The notes: a model not told the origin generated them from the sequence alone. DNA of 64,000 nt from Bacteroidetes bacterium SB0662_bin_6 (GCA_009839485.1 VXPQ01000047.1:79696-143695); one strand, 5' to 3'; counted from the stretch's first letter, positions 1 to 8,639 are shown. Numbers and translations: made by a program.

Positions 1-710
1 CAAGGCAAAATCCAATCTGGATGGCCACATGGCCGGTGAACGATCCGGCCCGGCAGGGACCGCCGGAGCAGTACGGCGTGACCGTGAGCAGGGACGGGGG
101 CGAGACGTTCGAGCAGATGCTCCTTGGCGAAAAAGTCCACGATTTTGCCTTTCGGGGAAGCAGGACGGTGTATGTCGCCGGGGAAAACGGATTGTTCGTT
201 ACGCACGACGGCGGGGTGACCTGGCGAACGATTCGCCGTTTTCGGGATGCCGAGGACCCCGATCGGATCGTGCGCCCGGACCTCTCCGTGTATTCCGTGG
301 CCACGACGGACGCGGCGCTGTGGGTGGGTACATCGGACGGGCTCATGAAGAGCACGGACGGCGGGAACACCTGGCGCATTTATCGAACCGATGTGCCGTT
401 GCACCCGGATACGCCAACCGATGACCAGCCGGATGTGGATACCTATGCGTATCCGAATCCGTTTTCGCCTGCCAACGACCGGTTCGTTCGCATCCGGTAC
501 GATTCGGACGGGGGCGCCGATCGCATTCGCATATTTGACTTTCGGATGAACCTCGTGCGCGAACTGGCCGCAAACGACGGCGCCGGAGGCGAGCGTGAAG
601 TCACATGGGACGGAGCCGACCACAACGGATTCCGGGTGGCGAACGGGGTGTATTTCTATGCCGTAGTCGGCGGACAGGCCGCGCACGGGAAAATCCAGGT
701 GCTCGAATGA
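1..710 (+). CDS. Secreted Asp-box repeat protein with T9SS-type C-terminal domain (5' partial)
   Basis: This is the 3' end of a longer gene. The frame is open to the left edge before the first ATG at 21, so the true start lies outside the window. Three Asp-box motifs (SRDGGETF, THDGGVTW, STDGGNTW) mark it as a BNR/sialidase-fold beta-propeller fragment. The last 85 or so residues contain YPNPF and end in a FlgD-like, T9SS type A sorting-like beta domain (GVYFYAVV...). From the family, such proteins are exported and anchored at the cell surface; the enzymatic or binding role is unknown. Its TGA overlaps the next gene's ATG (ATGA at 707-710), so it is probably translated together with the PorV-like gene downstream. 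Confidence 0.8.
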   Translation, partial: RQNPIWMATWPVNDPARQGPPEQYGVTVSRDGGETFEQMLLGEKVHDFAFRGSRTVYVAGENGLFVTHDGGVTWRTIRRFRDAEDPDRIVRPDLSVYSVATTDAALWVGTSDGLMKSTDGGNTWRIYRTDVPLHPDTPTDDQPDVDTYAYPNPFSPANDRFVRIRYDSDGGADRIRIFDFRMNLVRELAANDGAGGEREVTWDGADHNGFRVANGVYFYAVVGGQAAHGKIQVLE

Positions 711-1744
711 CCGCAGCAATGGCGCATAAGACGATCCGTTGCCTCCTCGGATTGCTGGTCCTGATGCCAGCGGCCAACGCATGGGGGCAGTCGGCGGGGG
801 CCTTTTCGAGAATGGGCTTTGGCGCCCGCGGCATGGCGCTGGGGAATGCGCTCGCCGCAGACGCGCGCGGCGATGCTTCTCCCTATTATAATCCGGCCCT
901 TGCGCCGCAAGCCACAGGACAGCATATCATGGCGTCGGCGGCTATCATGCGTTTCGACAGGGAGATGCAGTTTGTACAATTCTCGACGCCCATCCAGCCG
1001 AGTGCCGGACTTGCCGCCGGGCTTATCCATGCCGGGGTGTCCGATATCGACGGGAGGGACGCCAGCGGGTACCACACGCAAACATATTCGACCGATGAAT
1101 TTGCGTTTTTTCTGGCGTTCGGCACGCATCTCGGCCAACGTGTGTCGCTGGGTGTCGGCCTGCAACTTTTCCGCACCGATCTTTTCGACGAGATCGAGCC
1201 GGTTAACAGTATTGGCATTGACGCCGGGGTGACGGTGGACGTGACCGACCGTTTGCGCCTTGCGTTCGTTACGGACGATCTGCTGGCCCGCTATTCCTGG
1301 GATTCTTCCGGTCTGTACGGAGCGGAGGGCGGCACGACGTCCGACCGGTTTCCCCTGCGTTTGCGCGTGGGCGCCTCGTACAGTATGATGGGGGATCGTT
1401 TGCAGTTGCTTGCCGAATACGAGTCCCGCATTTCGGATCTGGAATACCGGGTCCGCAGTATGCAACGTGTCGGCCCCGTGCCGTTCGAAGCGTTCGAGGA
1501 GCGCCGGGCGACCTTGCACGAGGCCGGTGTGCGCGCCGGCGTCGAGTACGAACTCTCGGAGATTCTGGTGCTTCGCGGCGGCATAGACCGTATCGGCAAT
1601 GCCCTCTCGGGGAACACGCCATCCGCCGGATTTGAAATCGAACAACCGGTAGGTGGCCTTGCTGTTCGAGTCGAGTACGGCCTGTTGCTCGAGCCGCACG
1701 GTACGGGCCTGCTGCACCTGATTACGCTCCGGATGCTACTGTGA
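707..1744 (+). CDS. PorV/PorQ-like outer-membrane protein
   Basis: A protein of 345 residues with a hydrophobic N-terminal signal (CLLGLLVLMPAANAWGQ) followed by the SRMGFGARGMALGNA...YYNPAL pattern typical of the PorV/PorQ (UPF0164) group. The rest alternates like an outer-membrane beta-barrel. In known type IX secretion systems PorV carries cargo to the surface attachment complex; which role this copy has is inference. The start at 707 was chosen because it overlaps the upstream stop as ATGA; an in-frame ATG at 719 is the alternative. The frame is open further upstream to 605, but that part is in the upstream gene and not signal-like. A second PorV-like gene follows directly. Confidence 0.78.
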   Translation: MTAAMAHKTIRCLLGLLVLMPAANAWGQSAGAFSRMGFGARGMALGNALAADARGDASPYYNPALAPQATGQHIMASAAIMRFDREMQFVQFSTPIQPSAGLAAGLIHAGVSDIDGRDASGYHTQTYSTDEFAFFLAFGTHLGQRVSLGVGLQLFRTDLFDEIEPVNSIGIDAGVTVDVTDRLRLAFVTDDLLARYSWDSSGLYGAEGGTTSDRFPLRLRVGASYSMMGDRLQLLAEYESRISDLEYRVRSMQRVGPVPFEAFEERRATLHEAGVRAGVEYELSEILVLRGGIDRIGNALSGNTPSAGFEIEQPVGGLAVRVEYGLLLEPHGTGLLHLITLRMLL

Positions 1745-1761
1745 GGATACAGGATACTCTT

Positions 1762-2682
1762 ATGAAAACGCGCTTGTGCATGCTGGGAATGCTTGCGTTT
1801 TTTGCTGCATGGCCGGCGGCGGCGCAGCAGGAAGGCGGGTTTGCGTTTCTGCGTAATGGAATAAATGCCGAGGCGGGCGCCATGGGAGATGCGCAAGTTG
1901 CATGGAGCCGCGATGCATTCAGCACGTTCTGGAATCCGGCCGGTCTGGCCGCGGCCGAACGCAATACGGCCTCGTTGTCTTATTATGCCTGGGTGCTCGG
2001 CACCGGGACGTATGCGGCGGCCTCGCGTTTGGGCCTGGGTGAAAACGGGGCCGTAGGGTTATTTGTTACGGCGATGGAAAGCGGCAACCTCGAGGCGCGC
2101 TCCGGGCCGGGCGAGCCGGAAGGTTTTTTCAGTGTGCAATTCGTCAGCAGCGGGGCATCGTATGGGCGGCGATTCGGGCGTTTTCGGGCCGGCGTGACGG
2201 CCAAGTATCTGCTTGAGCGCATTTTTACGAATTCTTCCCAGGGATATGCCTTCGATTTTGGCGTACAGGCGGACCTGCCCGGGGAGGTGCAGTTCGGCGC
2301 CGCATTGCAGAACATAGGCAGGATGTCGAAACTGGAGACGCAGGCCACCCGGTTGCCGGAAGTACTGCGTGCCGGCGTAGCGGCACACCCCTTTCATGTG
2401 CGGCTCCAGGAAGACGACGCTACGCTGGCCCGGCTGTTCGCCACCGTGGAAGTATCGCATTTTTTTGAGATGCAGCGCACGCAACTCCATGTGGGCTTAG
2501 GGGCGGAGGTTTTCGAAATGTTGACGCTGCGGGGGGGATACATTACGAACGACGATCTTCGGGGGCCTTCTTTGGGGATAGGTCTGGATATAGACAAGGC
2601 GCTCGTTGATTACGCCTATGTGGCGTTCGAGAGCGGGTATCAGGGGCCGGGGCATATCATGACGCTGACCTACCAGTGGTAG
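1762..2682 (+). CDS. PorV/PorQ-like outer-membrane protein, second copy
   Basis: About 306 residues with a signal peptide (MKTRLCMLGMLAFFAAWPAAAQ), then GAMGDAQVAW...FWNPAGLA, the same N-terminal signature as the preceding gene, and a barrel ending in an aromatic residue (TYQW). It belongs to the PorV/PorQ family by pattern. The ATG at 1762 has AGGA seven bases upstream. A GTG at 1741 overlapping the previous stop as GTGA is also possible and would add seven residues. It forms a three-gene run with a T9SS-type cargo and another PorV-like protein, which suggests a shared export or assembly job. It ends 50 bases before a convergent protease gene. Confidence 0.75.
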   Translation: MKTRLCMLGMLAFFAAWPAAAQQEGGFAFLRNGINAEAGAMGDAQVAWSRDAFSTFWNPAGLAAAERNTASLSYYAWVLGTGTYAAASRLGLGENGAVGLFVTAMESGNLEARSGPGEPEGFFSVQFVSSGASYGRRFGRFRAGVTAKYLLERIFTNSSQGYAFDFGVQADLPGEVQFGAALQNIGRMSKLETQATRLPEVLRAGVAAHPFHVRLQEDDATLARLFATVEVSHFFEMQRTQLHVGLGAEVFEMLTLRGGYITNDDLRGPSLGIGLDIDKALVDYAYVAFESGYQGPGHIMTLTYQW

Positions 2683-2709
2683 GCGGCGGTGAGGTATCTG
2701 CACCACCGT

Positions 2710-2735
2710 GCGGGACGATCCCGCCAGTGTTTTAA
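2710..2735. terminator. Possible bidirectional terminator between convergent genes
   Basis: GCGGGA-CGA-TCCCGC forms a six-pair hairpin at 2710-2724, followed by CAGTGTTTT on the plus strand. It sits in the 49-base gap between the PorV-like gene and the convergent CPBP gene. The T-run is weak. Confidence 0.4.
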
Positions 2736-3514
2736 TGTATGCCCAATACTTTACCCAATGCCTCCGGTCCAATTCCGGTTACGTCGGAGCGGACGCGCAG
2801 CGTGCACCAGAAGTCGAGCACGATCATCTGTGCGGCATGGATCGGGACGGCGATCCAGAATGATCGGCAACGCCACACGAGGGCCCCAAGGGCTATGCCG
2901 CCGACAAGGGAAAGCACGGTTTCCGGCAGCGGTTTGTCGAGGTGCAGCAAGGTGAACGGGATAGCCTGAATGAAGATCGCATAGGCTCCGAACGTATGCG
3001 CTGTCCCGAAAAGCATGAACCCTCGCCAGAGATACTCCCAGCCGATCCAGTATAAGAGGAAGCACGTTTCGTAGATCAGAAAAATCGTCCAGTCCGTTTC
3101 CGCGGGGCCATAATGGGGATACTGCGCCTGAAAGGCCGGACTCGCCGAAAGGAACCATGTGCCTGCAATGACCACCGGAAGATAGCCGGCCATAGCCAAC
3201 CCTGCGAACTTCCAGTCGCCCCGCCCCAGCCCCGCGTCTCGCGCAGATTGCCGAAACAGACCGCACAGGATGGCAAGCGGGAGCACGAATCCGGTGATGC
3301 CTTGTACGAGAAACCGCCATATCCAGGCGAGGAGTCCGGTGTGCTCAGCCGGGAAAATCCCGCTCAGGGTATCGTAAAAGAACCGGCGGCTCCCGACCGC
3401 GTCCTGCAGGATAACGAGGGCTGCGACCGCCGCCAGCACGGTGACCGTCCGGCGGTCGAGGCGCCCGAGGGCTGTCGCCAGACGATCCGTTTCCAGTCGG
3501 ATCCAGGTGCGCAT
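2732..3514 (-). CDS. CPBP-family intramembrane metalloprotease
   Basis: A multi-pass membrane protein of about 260 residues related to the CAAX protease/bacteriocin-processing (CPBP, Abi) family. Visible family motifs are WEYLWRGF (E-x3-R, motif 1), FTLLH (motif 2) and HAAQM near the C-terminus (motif 3), all in or next to hydrophobic segments. The substrate is unknown. The start at 3514 (MRTWIRLETDR) was chosen because the longer open frame upstream (to 3658) reads as non-signal, Arg-rich sequence. It is convergent with the PorV-like operon and divergent from bioY. Confidence 0.75.
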   Translation of the reverse strand: MRTWIRLETDRLATALGRLDRRTVTVLAAVAALVILQDAVGSRRFFYDTLSGIFPAEHTGLLAWIWRFLVQGITGFVLPLAILCGLFRQSARDAGLGRGDWKFAGLAMAGYLPVVIAGTWFLSASPAFQAQYPHYGPAETDWTIFLIYETCFLLYWIGWEYLWRGFMLFGTAHTFGAYAIFIQAIPFTLLHLDKPLPETVLSLVGGIALGALVWRCRSFWIAVPIHAAQMIVLDFWCTLRVRSDVTGIGPEALGKVLGIH

Positions 3515-3828
3515 GGCGGCAGGGAAAGTCAGCGGAGACGGGCGGCAACGGGAATGAGCGCCCCGGATGCAGAAACCGGTGGGCAGCCGCCCGAAAGGTA
3601 CGGTTTGCTTTTCGAATACGTCTGAACCCAAACGTTTACCTTTTCCGGAACGTTCCACAAGGGATCATGCCCGGAGTCTCTCACCCCTCTGAACTTTGCG
3701 GACTTAGCGCCCGCCCTTCGGGTTCCGCCGGTCACGGCGTCACTCTTCGTTGCTCGTCGCTCATTTGGAACCACCAAACTTCACTCCTCGCGCCTTGATT
3801 GACGCCGTGCCTGACGGAACAGAGCATT

Positions 3829-3853
3829 GCTGCATAGGGTTAGCAGGCCCTAA
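3829..3853 (+). repeat. GCTGCAT...TTAACAGGCCCTA dispersed motif, copy 1
   Basis: Reads GCTGCATAGGG then TTAGCAGGCCCTAA. Related copies lie at 6523-6547 and 43663-43687, and a partial one at 39779-39792. It ends where the first base of a GAGTATCC-type motif begins, 55 bases before bioY. Confidence 0.5.
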
Positions 3854-3866
3854 TCAGAGTATTCCA
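3851..3866 (+). repeat. GAGTATCC-type dispersed motif (degenerate copy)
   Basis: TAATCAGAGTATTCCA, one insertion or substitution away from the AATCAGAGTATCCTTAA form seen at several other intergenic sites. Confidence 0.35.
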
Positions 3867-3908
3867 GGATATTTGCGTCCCTTACCTTTTTAACCGGTCT
3901 CTGTTTTC

Positions 3909-4496
3909 ATGCTGCTACGACTGCACGCGCCCGCCCCTTCGCTGATCGACGCCCTTCGGGAAGAACGAGCCTCTACCCTTGTGCAGGCGCTTGGGGTCGT
4001 CGGTTTTGCCCTGCTTACCGCCGCCGGGGCCCAGGTCCGCATCTACTTGTGGGAGGTTCCTTTCACGCTCCAGACGGTGTTCGTATTCGGCAGCGGCCTT
4101 TTCCTGGGCGCTCGTAACGGGATGTTCGCACAACTCCTGTATCTCGTAATGGGGCTTTTTGCGCCGGTGTTTGCGGGGGACGGATACGGACTTTCGTATA
4201 TGCTGGGGGCGGTGAGCGCGGGGTATCTGGTGGGATATCCGCTGGCGGCGCTCGCAGTGGGCCGCCTTTCGAGGCGGTGGAATACGCTGACGGGCAGCGC
4301 GCTGGCGATGCTCGTCGGGTCGGTGGTGTTCTTTGCCACGGGCGTTATCTGGCTGCATTACGCCGCCGATCATGCCACCTGGATGGAGTCCATTGACAAG
4401 GGCTTCCTGCGTTTCATTCCTGCGGATCTTGCTAAAGTGGCCTTTGTCGCTCTGATCTACTCCGGAACGCGGCGTCTGGGCGAGCGGGGAGCATAG
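3909..4496 (+). CDS. bioY: Biotin transporter substrate-binding subunit BioY
   Basis: A hydrophobic protein of 195 residues matching the BioY S-component of ECF biotin importers. The family hallmark region is clear: GAQVRIYLWEVPFTLQT followed by a GxxLGxRxGxxxQLLYLxxG stretch, then an APVFAGDGYG loop and a GYLVGYPLAAL helix. BioY binds biotin in the membrane and works alone or with the EcfA/A'/T energising module; no ATPase or EcfT gene lies next to it, so it either acts alone or uses modules encoded elsewhere. The start ATG at 3909 sits 15 bases after a CCTTTTTAACC stretch. The next gene begins 29 bases after its stop. Confidence 0.9.
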   Translation: MLLRLHAPAPSLIDALREERASTLVQALGVVGFALLTAAGAQVRIYLWEVPFTLQTVFVFGSGLFLGARNGMFAQLLYLVMGLFAPVFAGDGYGLSYMLGAVSAGYLVGYPLAALAVGRLSRRWNTLTGSALAMLVGSVVFFATGVIWLHYAADHATWMESIDKGFLRFIPADLAKVAFVALIYSGTRRLGERGA

Positions 4497-4525
4497 ACCG
4501 TTGCAGCACATGCCTGACGGTTTCC

Positions 4526-5689
4526 ATGATGCGATCTGCCATTGTCGGGCTGGCCGTAGCCTTTCTTCCGGGGTTTGCCCCTGTGCAGGCGCAGCCCGGC
4601 GGATCCATTTTCGACGATCCGGTCGTACGGACCGAAGTGAGCGAAGGGCTGGATCGTCTGTATAACATGGAATTCGAGGCAGCGGCCCGCCGCTTCGAAC
4701 ACATCGCGCAGCGTTATCCGGAACATCCTGGCGGTCCTTTTCTGGAGGCGCTCAACGTATGGTGGAAAATTCTTCCCGACCTTTCCGACGAGACGCATGA
4801 CGCTGCGTTTTATGCGGCGATGGAGGAAGTCATCGAACGCTCGGACCGCCTCCTCAAGCAAGACCCGGATGCTTTTGACGCCATGTTCTTCAAGGGCGCC
4901 GCACTGGGATTCCGGGGGCGGCTCCGGTCGAATCGCGGGGAATGGCTCAAGGCGGCCCGGGATGGCCTGCGGGCGATGGATTACGTCCTGGACGTGGTGA
5001 AACGGGAACCGGATGTGGCCGATTATGCTTTTGGCAAGGGGATGTACGACTATTATGCGGTGGCTATTCCGGAAAAATACCCGCTCCTGAAGCCGCTGAT
5101 GATCTTTTTTCCGGACGGGGACCGGGAGCGAGGTATCGAATCGCTCCGGCGTACGGTGCGCGACGGGCAGTTTATCCGTACCGAAGCGGCCTATTTCCTG
5201 TTGCAGATCTATTATCTGTTCGAAAACGATTTCGGGCAAAGCATAGAATATGCGACCTGGTTGCGCGAGCGGTATCCCGGAAATTCTTTTTTTCATACGA
5301 TAGAGGGGCGCATCTATGCCCGGTGGGGGAGGTGGCGGCACGCCATTCCCGTTTTCGAGGAGGTTTATGCGCGTCATACGGCCGGGCAGACAGGATATAA
5401 TGCATCGCTGGCCGGGCAGGCCCTTTTTTTCATGGCGCGAGGCCGCATGGCCTATGGCGAGTACGAGGCGGCGCTCCCGCATCTTGATGCCTTGCAGGAA
5501 CCCGCAATACGTGAAGCAGTGGATTACCCGTTCATCACGATGGGACGGCTCTACGCGGGCATGGCCCATGATGCACTCGGGCGGCGCGATCAGGCGGTGG
5601 CTTCCTACCGGGAGGCATTGACCACGAAAGACTGGTCCAATGCACACGAACGAGCAAGGCGGTATCTTGAAATGCCCTATGGACAGTAG
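4526..5689 (+). CDS. Exported tetratricopeptide-repeat protein
   Basis: 387 residues with an N-terminal signal (AIVGLAVAFLPGFAPVQAQ) followed by alpha-helical repeats of TPR character. Clear units are MEFEAAARRFEHIAQRYPEHP near residue 50, a DFGQSIEYATWLRERYPGNS unit in the middle, and a final ALGRRDQAVASYREAL unit near residue 360. It is likely periplasmic or outer-membrane associated. The overall shape resembles the TTC39/Iml2-like TPR group, but I do not recognise a specific function. It starts with ATGATG, 29 bases after bioY, and rsmA follows 15 bases after its stop, so the three genes are probably co-transcribed. Confidence 0.7.
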   Translation: MMRSAIVGLAVAFLPGFAPVQAQPGGSIFDDPVVRTEVSEGLDRLYNMEFEAAARRFEHIAQRYPEHPGGPFLEALNVWWKILPDLSDETHDAAFYAAMEEVIERSDRLLKQDPDAFDAMFFKGAALGFRGRLRSNRGEWLKAARDGLRAMDYVLDVVKREPDVADYAFGKGMYDYYAVAIPEKYPLLKPLMIFFPDGDRERGIESLRRTVRDGQFIRTEAAYFLLQIYYLFENDFGQSIEYATWLRERYPGNSFFHTIEGRIYARWGRWRHAIPVFEEVYARHTAGQTGYNASLAGQALFFMARGRMAYGEYEAALPHLDALQEPAIREAVDYPFITMGRLYAGMAHDALGRRDQAVASYREALTTKDWSNAHERARRYLEMPYGQ

Positions 5690-5704
5690 CGCCGGACCTT
5701 ATCC

Positions 5705-6490
5705 ATGTCCATTTTCCCCAGAAGATCGCTCGGACAACATTTTCTTCGCGATCCGAATGTGGCGCGCAAAATCGTAGCTGCGCTGCAGGCTCCGGAGGAG
5801 GCGCATGTGGTGGAAATCGGGCCGGGCGAGGGGGCGCTCACGGGTTTTCTTCAGGATCGGTTCGCCACGTTTACCGCTATCGAGATAGATCGGCGCGCCG
5901 CTGCGTTCCTGCAGGATGCACGCCCGGAAATCGATGTGCGGCAGATGGATGTGCTGGACGTGGATTGGCGGGCGCTTGCCGGGGAAAAAGGCGCCCCGAT
6001 TTGTGTGGCGGGTAACCTCCCGTACCATATCACGAGTCCCATCCTGTTCAACCTGCTCGATGCGCGCGATGTCTTGCAGGAGATCGTTGTGATGATGCAG
6101 CGGGAGGTTGCCGAGCGCCTTGTGGCGGTTCCCCGGACCAAAGCGTACGGCATCCTGAGCGTGCTGTGTCAGGCGCTTGCGCATCCCGAAATCCTGTTCA
6201 GGGTATCTCCCCATGTGTTTTACCCGCGCCCTGCCGTAACCAGCGCCGTGGTACGGTTGACGTTCTCGGGGAAAGAGGACGCGCCCGAGGGGGTGGATAT
6301 GCCGTTTTTTCGCAGCGTGGTTCGGACCGCCTTCAACCGCCGCCGGAAAACGCTGCGCAACGGGCTCGAACGCTGGACAAGGGGAGCGATGGGCATTACG
6401 CTTCCCGACGGGCTGGGTGCGCGGAGGCCCGAGGAACTGACCCCGGAAGAGTTTGTCGCTCTTGCACGTTATCTTAAGGCGCGCACATAG
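5705..6490 (+). CDS. rsmA: 16S rRNA dimethyladenosine transferase RsmA (KsgA)
   Basis: Methylates two adjacent adenines near the 3' end of 16S rRNA (A1518 and A1519 in E. coli numbering) during small-subunit assembly, using S-adenosylmethionine. The 261-residue protein has the family N-terminus SLGQHFLRDPNVARKI, the SAM-binding motif VVEIGPGEGALT, the acidic ribose-binding step EID, and the catalytic NLPYHITSPI motif near residue 103. The C-terminal helical domain contains TAFNRRRKTLRN, the usual rRNA-contacting segment. Length is normal for the family. It lies close behind the TPR gene and before mgtE. Confidence 0.95.
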   Translation: MSIFPRRSLGQHFLRDPNVARKIVAALQAPEEAHVVEIGPGEGALTGFLQDRFATFTAIEIDRRAAAFLQDARPEIDVRQMDVLDVDWRALAGEKGAPICVAGNLPYHITSPILFNLLDARDVLQEIVVMMQREVAERLVAVPRTKAYGILSVLCQALAHPEILFRVSPHVFYPRPAVTSAVVRLTFSGKEDAPEGVDMPFFRSVVRTAFNRRRKTLRNGLERWTRGAMGITLPDGLGARRPEELTPEEFVALARYLKART

Positions 6491-6522
6491 TGTCAGAAGC
6501 CTTGCTTGCAGGGTGGAGCGCC

Positions 6523-6547
6523 GCTGCATGGTATTAACAGGCCCTAA
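6523..6547 (+). repeat. GCTGCAT...TTAACAGGCCCTA dispersed motif, copy 2
   Basis: GCTGCATGGTA then TTAACAGGCCCTAA, preceded by GAGCGCC exactly as in the copy at 43663. It ends 22 bases before mgtE and runs into TAACCTTTAACC, so it may overlap the mgtE promoter or leader. Confidence 0.5.
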
Positions 6548-6569
6548 CCTTTAACCGTTTGCGCACCGC

Positions 6570-7967
6570 ATGGAGTATTCTTTCGATACCTTTCGGGACG
6601 AAGAGCTCCCCGCACATCTTCCCGGGATCGACGACGATCTGGCAGAGCGTCTTGAGGACCTGCTGGAATTCGGCGATCGCGAGGAGGTCGTGCGTATAGC
6701 GGCCAGTTTGTACCCGGCCGATCTTGCCCGGTTACTGAATTATCTTCCTGCCGGAGAACGCGAGACCCTGTTCGGATGGTTGCCGAGCGAACAGGCCGGA
6801 CTGGTACTGGCCGAACTCGACGAAGAGTTTCGCATGCGGCTTCTTGAAGAAACGTCCCCGGAGCGGCTGACGGAACTTCTGGGCCATCTCGAAACGGACG
6901 ATGTGACGGATGTACTGGCGGATTTGCCGGAAGAAGTAGCCTCCAAAGTGTTGCCCTTGCTGGATCGCAGTGAGGAAGTCCGGTCGTTGCTCCACTACGA
7001 CGAAGAGTCCGCCGGGGGCATCATGGGTACGGAGTTCGTCATCGTACCCGAAACGTGGACTGTGGCGGAAGCGACGGAGGAAGTGCGGCGCAATGCAGAA
7101 ACCGTCGAGGCGGTGTTTGCCGTGTTCGTGAGCGATGCGCAGGGGACATTGCAGGGCGTTGTTTCCCTGAAGAATCTGCTGCTGACGCTTGCGGACACGC
7201 CCGTAGCCGACATCATGGACGGGGATGTCATCACGGTAACCCCCGAAATCGATCAGGAAGAAGTAGCGCGTATCATGCAGCGGTACGATCTCGTATCGCT
7301 TCCCGTGGTGGACGAAGACGGCAGGATGCTGGGCCGGATCACGATCGATGACATTGTGGATGTTATTCGGGACGAGGCGGAGGAAGATATTCAGCGTATG
7401 AGCGGTATGTCGGGCAGCGAAGAGCCTTCCGACTCCGTGTTCCGGGTGATTCGCGGGCGGTTGCCCTGGCTGCTTATCGGTATGGTGGGCGCCGGCCTGT
7501 CGGGCCTCGTCATCGGACGATTCGAACATGCCCTCGAACAGGCGGTCATACTGGCCACATTCATTCCCATCGTAATGGCCATGGCCGGCAATGCGGGCAT
7601 TCAAAGTTCGGCCATTGTGGTGCAGGGGCTGGCCAGCGGGGAGCTGTGGGCAAGCGATGTGGCGCGCCGCCTCGGCAAGGAATTGAGCGTGTCGCTCCTG
7701 AACGGGCTGGCGCTGGCGCTCATTCTCGGGGCTGTGGTGATGGCGCTGCCTATCGGCGGCGCGACGCTCGAATTGCTTGCGCTTACGGCGTCCCTTTCCA
7801 TGCTTACCGTGATCGTGCTCGCCACGATTATTGGCGCCACGGTGCCTTTGCTGCTCCACCGCATGAACATAGACCCGGCGCTTGCCACCGGTCCGTTTAT
7901 CACCACAAGCAACGACATTCTCGGCCTGGGTGTGTTCTTTCTGCTGGCGACGCTGATCTATTTGTGA
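6570..7967 (+). CDS. mgtE: Magnesium transporter MgtE
   Basis: Mg2+-gated Mg2+ channel of the inner membrane. At 465 residues it has the standard order: an acidic cytoplasmic N domain of MgtE repeats (residues 30-150, with ADVLADLPEEVASKVLPLLD-like units), a tandem CBS domain (about 160-290, IMGTEFVIVPETWTV... and SLPVVDEDGRMLGRIT), a connecting helix, then five transmembrane helices from about residue 295. The pore-lining helix carries GPFITTSNDILGL, where the Asp of ND is the ion-selecting residue in the family. It is separated from rsmA by about 80 bases that contain a dispersed repeat. Confidence 0.95.
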   Translation: MEYSFDTFRDEELPAHLPGIDDDLAERLEDLLEFGDREEVVRIAASLYPADLARLLNYLPAGERETLFGWLPSEQAGLVLAELDEEFRMRLLEETSPERLTELLGHLETDDVTDVLADLPEEVASKVLPLLDRSEEVRSLLHYDEESAGGIMGTEFVIVPETWTVAEATEEVRRNAETVEAVFAVFVSDAQGTLQGVVSLKNLLLTLADTPVADIMDGDVITVTPEIDQEEVARIMQRYDLVSLPVVDEDGRMLGRITIDDIVDVIRDEAEEDIQRMSGMSGSEEPSDSVFRVIRGRLPWLLIGMVGAGLSGLVIGRFEHALEQAVILATFIPIVMAMAGNAGIQSSAIVVQGLASGELWASDVARRLGKELSVSLLNGLALALILGAVVMALPIGGATLELLALTASLSMLTVIVLATIIGATVPLLLHRMNIDPALATGPFITTSNDILGLGVFFLLATLIYL

Positions 7968-8013
7968 GGGGCAGGCACCGCGCCTGACCGTACCGTGCGG
8001 CACAAGCAGGATT

Positions 8014-8412
8014 TTACCAGAGGCAACTCACCGGGTACTGGTGGATGGCAGAGTCTGGCGTAAGAATCGTTGCGTTTTCGTTGAGGGCCGACGCCACCAG
8101 CCAACGGTCGAAGGGGTCTCTGTGATGATTCGGTAACTCGGTAGCACGGTAGATATCAAACCGACTCAACGACAGACACGTTAATCCCCAGACGGCTATT
8201 TGTTTTTCCAGCCAGTGCCGCGGAGGGTCGGGAATATCGAGTTTTCCGGATTGCCACTTGAGCGCCAGTTCGATTGCGGAGACATCGCTCAGCAACAACG
8301 GAGTTTGAGCGGTTTCAATGGCCTCTTTTGCAGTTTCTGATATCCGCTTTGGATCCGTGCACAGCCAGATTAACGTGCATGTGTCCAGGATGTACGAAGT
8401 CAAAGTCCCCAT
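8014..8412 (-). CDS. vapC: VapC-type PIN-domain toxin
   Basis: A 132-residue PIN-domain ribonuclease, the toxin of a type II toxin-antitoxin pair. It shows the acidic metal-binding residues in order: ILDTCTLIWL near the N-terminus, the SAIELALKW Glu, and the HHRDPFDRWLVA segment with two Asp. Members of the family cleave tRNA or rRNA sites; the target here cannot be read from sequence. The first 13 bases overlap the end of the antitoxin gene, so it is translated after the antitoxin. The closest relatives by pattern are the VapC proteins paired with Phd/YefM-type antitoxins. Confidence 0.88.
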   Translation of the reverse strand: MGTLTSYILDTCTLIWLCTDPKRISETAKEAIETAQTPLLLSDVSAIELALKWQSGKLDIPDPPRHWLEKQIAVWGLTCLSLSRFDIYRATELPNHHRDPFDRWLVASALNENATILTPDSAIHQYPVSCLW

Positions 8413-8639
8413 TCCGCCAGTTCCTCGTCTGTCATCGGATCAAATGCGTCCGGGTCATAGCGTACGGGAGCGGATGTGACGGTACCCACTTTCGGTCGCT
8501 GAAACACGGGCGATTCAATGGCTGTCAGCTTGGCGACCGGTGTCTTGCCGTTCAAAATAATTATGGTTTCGCCTTGCTGGACTTCCTTCAGCATTCGGGA
8601 CAAATGCGTTTTTGCTTCATGCGTGGTTGCGGTTTTCAT
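8400..8639 (-). CDS. Phd/YefM-type antitoxin
   Basis: A 79-residue antitoxin: the N-terminal MKTATTHEAKTHLSRMLKEV is the DNA-binding, dimerising part typical of the Phd/YefM family, followed by GETIIILNGKTPVAKL. The acidic C-terminal tail (DPMTDEELAEWGL) is the part expected to block the toxin. The ATG at 8639 was chosen because it matches the family N-terminus; the open frame extends 11 codons further. It lies 42 bases downstream of the -10 element and 48 bases downstream of a 22-bp palindrome, consistent with the autoregulation usual for such modules. Confidence 0.88.
   Translation of the reverse strand: MKTATTHEAKTHLSRMLKEVQQGETIIILNGKTPVAKLTAIESPVFQRPKVGTVTSAPVRYDPDAFDPMTDEELAEWGL

Larger units (their letters stand above)
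3515..3908. other. 394-base divergent intergenic region upstream of the CPBP gene and bioY
   Basis: No convincing gene. It holds a 10-bp inverted repeat (CACGGCGTCA at 3733-3742, TGACGCCGTG at 3800-3809) and copies of two dispersed motifs described separately (3829-3853 and 3851-3866). I could not place a promoter with confidence. Confidence 0.5.

Noticed and set aside
656-1717. 353-residue antisense frame opposite the first PorV-like gene
   Set aside because: No start signal, no recognisable domain, and it covers a gene with signal peptide and family motif.
4457-5647. 396-residue antisense frame opposite the TPR gene
   Set aside because: Composition is typical of a shadow frame; the plus strand encodes a signal peptide and TPR units.
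6732-8003. 423-residue antisense frame over mgtE
   Set aside because: Its His- and Gln-rich translation has no domain, and mgtE is unambiguous.
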